A DNA stretch of 8,207 nt from assembly GCA_027490555.1 (NCBI GenBank), contig JAIXXW010000016.1, positions 1-8,207 of the forward strand. Direction: 5' to 3'. The stretch is from Comamonadaceae bacterium. Lineage in GTDB: Bacteria; Pseudomonadota; Gammaproteobacteria; Burkholderiales; Burkholderiaceae_C. Below are positions 6,725 through 8,207 of the stretch, piece after piece (the first letter of the stretch is position 1; every line of letters begins with the position of its first letter). The position numbers and the translations under genes were made by a program. The notes below the pieces were generated by a model that searched no databases, was not told where the DNA came from, and worked only from the letters and a program-made list of their open reading frames with translations.

Positions 6725-7368
6725 TGCTGGAGCCAGATACCGACGTCGAATCCTCGGCACCGACCTGGATTTCTTTTGCCGACCTGATGACCGGCCTGCT
6801 GGGCGCGTTTGTGCTGCTCTTGGTGGGCGTCATGGCGTCGCAACTGAACATGGCCTCCGAGCTCGAGGACGCGGTGCAAAAGCGTCAGATCGAGGAGCAA
6901 AAGCGCCTGTCACTGGAGCAGGCCGTGGCCGGGCCTTTGGCCAGCGGCCGCATCACCCTGAACCAGGGCCGCATTGGCATCAGCGGCAAGCTGTTGTTTG
7001 CGTTGAACTCGGACCAACTCGAACCCGAGGGCCGTCAACTGCTCCAAAGCCTGGTGGTGCCGCTGCGCAGTTACCTGCAGTCGCGGGACGAGATGTTGAT
7101 GGTCAGTGGGTTCACCGATGACAGGCCGGTCAGCCCATCCAACCGCCAATTTGCCGACAACTGGGAGCTTTCTGCCCAGCGCGCCTTGACCGTGACGCGC
7201 ACCTTGATCGAAGAAGGCATGCCCTCGTCGCTGCTGTTTGCGGCCGCTTTTGGGCAAGAACAAGCGCTGGTGCCCAACACCAGCGAGAAGGCCCGGGCGC
7301 AAAACCGCCGTGTGGAACTGGCCCCGGTGCCCCCATCGGGCCAGGCCAAGGACGCGGCCAGGCCATGA
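6724..7368 (+). CDS. MotB/ZorB-like stator protein with OmpA peptidoglycan-binding domain
   Basis: This 214-residue protein has a short acidic N-terminus, a single membrane helix (about 17-37) opening with WISFADLMTGLLGAF, a charged helix (43-68), and an OmpA/MotB domain (about 78-200). Asp20 in SFADLM matches the proton-binding Asp of MotB (YADMM in E. coli). The wall-binding residues of OmpA domains are present: Asp132 in GFTDDRPV and Arg153 in NWELSAQRA. The end, TSEKARAQNRRVEL, is also classic. TDDxP plus NWELSxxRA points to the MotB branch rather than Pal. Its ATG overlaps the preceding stop by one base (TGATG), with an AAGGGG Shine-Dalgarno. Pairing with the four-helix neighbour predicts an ion-driven stator anchored to the wall. 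It is not a flagellar MotB by context, as no flagellar or chemotaxis genes are nearby. Confidence 0.9.
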   Translation: MLEPDTDVESSAPTWISFADLMTGLLGAFVLLLVGVMASQLNMASELEDAVQKRQIEEQKRLSLEQAVAGPLASGRITLNQGRIGISGKLLFALNSDQLEPEGRQLLQSLVVPLRSYLQSRDEMLMVSGFTDDRPVSPSNRQFADNWELSAQRALTVTRTLIEEGMPSSLLFAAAFGQEQALVPNTSEKARAQNRRVELAPVPPSGQAKDAARP

Positions 7369-7955
7369 CAGCGGCATCGCCCCTGCAGACGCTGGAAACC
7401 CTGCGCGCCTCAGGTGCTGCGCAGGTGGACGCGGTGGGCTGGCACCGCATCGAAACACTGGCACAGCGGACCCGGCAGCAGTCGGGCCCGGCGCAGGCCT
7501 TGCTGCTACTGAAACTGCAAGAGACACTCGCGCAATTTGAAGGGCGCATGACCACAGCGTCCGCGCCACCAGCCAGGTCTGCGCCTGGCCCTGCGGTGCC
7601 CTCCCCGCTGGCCGCTTTGCTGCAGGACATGGCTGTGTCTCAAGACCCCTCAGGTGCAGGCCATGCGGGGGGACGCTTGGCCCCGTCCCCCCGCATCCAG
7701 CAGTTTCGAAAGCGCTTGAACCAGCTTCGGGTGCACACGCAGCTCAAGCAGGCCATGGCCCAGGCGCCCCAGAACGCGGGGCCCATCAATTCGCACATGC
7801 TGGTGCTGCGCTCGCTGCGCCTGATGCGCGAAGTCTCCCCCGACTACCTCCAACGCTTCATGGGCTATGTGGACACCCTGAGGGTCTTGGACGGGGCCAG
7901 CCTGGCCCAAGCCACACCCCGCGCCGCAGCGCGTGCCGATCTCAGCAAGAAGTGA
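7365..7955 (+). CDS. DUF2894 family protein, last gene of the stator-like operon
   Basis: This 196-residue soluble protein has an N-terminal helical part (about 5-60), an Ala/Pro/Gly-rich linker (about 63-105) and a conserved C-terminal core. The core runs RIQQFRKRLNQL, then GPINSHMLVLRSLRLMREVSPDYLQRF and YVDTLRVLDGASL, a signature I recognise as DUF2894. No catalytic motif, signal peptide or membrane helix is visible. Its ATG overlaps the previous stop as ATGA (7365-7368), and AAGGA lies about 15 bases upstream, so expression probably depends on coupling. The family lacks an assigned function. Constant company with DUF3348, the MotA-like and the MotB-like genes suggests a role in the same complex, perhaps at the cytoplasmic tail, but this is inference. 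The gene ends six bases before the convergent glutaredoxin stop. Confidence 0.85.
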   Translation: MTAASPLQTLETLRASGAAQVDAVGWHRIETLAQRTRQQSGPAQALLLLKLQETLAQFEGRMTTASAPPARSAPGPAVPSPLAALLQDMAVSQDPSGAGHAGGRLAPSPRIQQFRKRLNQLRVHTQLKQAMAQAPQNAGPINSHMLVLRSLRLMREVSPDYLQRFMGYVDTLRVLDGASLAQATPRAAARADLSKK

Positions 7956-7961
7956 GGTGTC

Positions 7962-8204
7962 TCACAGGCCCAACTGGGCCAAGGCGGCTTGCAGACCTGC
8001 CAAACCACCCACACGCTGATCATTGATGAAAATCTGGGGCATCTGGCGCACAGAAGGACCACATTTTTCGTAGAAAGCCAGTCGCTCAGCTTCGCCGTCG
8101 ATTTTGATTTCTTCAAAAGCCAATGACTTGGACTTGAGCACCATCTTGGCGGATTCGCACTGCGGGCAGGCGGACTTGGAGTAAACAACGATTTGGAGTT
8201 CCAT
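7962..8204 (-). CDS. Small glutaredoxin with CPQC active site
   Basis: This complete 80-residue glutaredoxin is a cytosolic thiol-disulfide oxidoreductase, probably reduced by glutathione. The fold elements are visible in order: strand LQIVVYSKSACPQCESAK with active-site Cys13-Pro-Gln-Cys16, strand AFEEIKID (29-36), the cis-proline loop VRQMPQIFIND with Pro56, and the VGG turn (65-67) before the last helix. Gln replaces the more usual Tyr between the active-site cysteines. There is a third cysteine at 48. The length is right for a GrxC-type single-domain protein; NrdH-redoxin is less likely, since it typically has CVQC-like sites and ends differently. The ATG at 8204 is three bases from the window edge, so its ribosome binding site and promoter are not seen. 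It converges on the stator operon and is probably functionally unrelated. Confidence 0.92.
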   Translation of the reverse strand: MELQIVVYSKSACPQCESAKMVLKSKSLAFEEIKIDGEAERLAFYEKCGPSVRQMPQIFINDQRVGGLAGLQAALAQLGL

Positions 8205-8207
8205 GTC

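Noticed and set aside
4574..7368. Flagellar MotA/MotB pair
   Set aside because: The channel protein carries a tail of about 535 residues, and the neighbours are DUF3348 and DUF2894 with no flagellar or chemotaxis genes in the window.
3786..7955. Complete Zorya defence system
   Set aside because: Only ZorA-like and ZorB-like proteins are present; no ZorC, helicase/nuclease ZorD or HNH ZorE is encoded in the window, so the call stays at Zorya-like architecture.
7967..7980. GGCCC-AACT-GGGCC inverted repeat near the convergent stops
   Set aside because: The stem is only 5 bp, inside the glutaredoxin coding end, with no T run on either side, so it is not a supportable terminator.

Overview
The window looks like chromosomal DNA of a GC-rich betaproteobacterium, most likely order Burkholderiales and probably a Comamonadaceae relative. 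Evidence for this is the strong G/C bias at third codon positions, protein sequences typical of that order, and a cluster of DUF families (DUF3348, DUF802, DUF2894) that I know mainly from Burkholderiales. The assignment rests on recognition by eye; no search was run. There are no insertion sequences, phage genes, CRISPR arrays, tRNAs or rRNAs, so this reads as core chromosome rather than a mobile island.

Layout. Positions 1-612 (+) hold the 3' part of serB, phosphoserine phosphatase. It converges on a three-gene minus-strand group: a class I/II PLP aminotransferase (2900-1704), an alpha/beta hydrolase (1642-845) and a small DUF3820 protein (834-625). A 53-base gap separates the aminotransferase from the divergent nth gene (2954-3586, +), a textbook endonuclease III. 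A 199-base gap follows, with a probable TAAAAT -10 element and several inverted repeats.

The gap leads into the most interesting part, a tight four-gene plus-strand operon at 3786-7955. Its junctions overlap as ATGA, TGATG and ATGA. The order is a DUF3348 protein; a 716-residue MotA/TolQ/ZorA-like membrane protein with a tail of about 535 residues, annotated elsewhere as DUF802; a 214-residue MotB/ZorB-like protein with one membrane helix, a conserved Asp and an OmpA-type peptidoglycan-binding domain; and a DUF2894 protein. A convergent gene for a small CPQC glutaredoxin (8204-7962, -) closes the window.

How the genes work together. The second and third operon genes have the parts of an ion-driven stator motor: a 5:2-type channel, a wall anchor and a long cytoplasmic rod. 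This is the same architecture as ZorAB of Zorya anti-phage systems. No ZorC, ZorD or ZorE effector is present, and the flanking small proteins belong to uncharacterised families. The operon is therefore a candidate undescribed envelope-anchored rotary machine with DUF3348 and DUF2894 as dedicated partners. That function is inference; the domain content and the overlaps are read directly. The remaining genes are ordinary metabolism, DNA repair and redox housekeeping.
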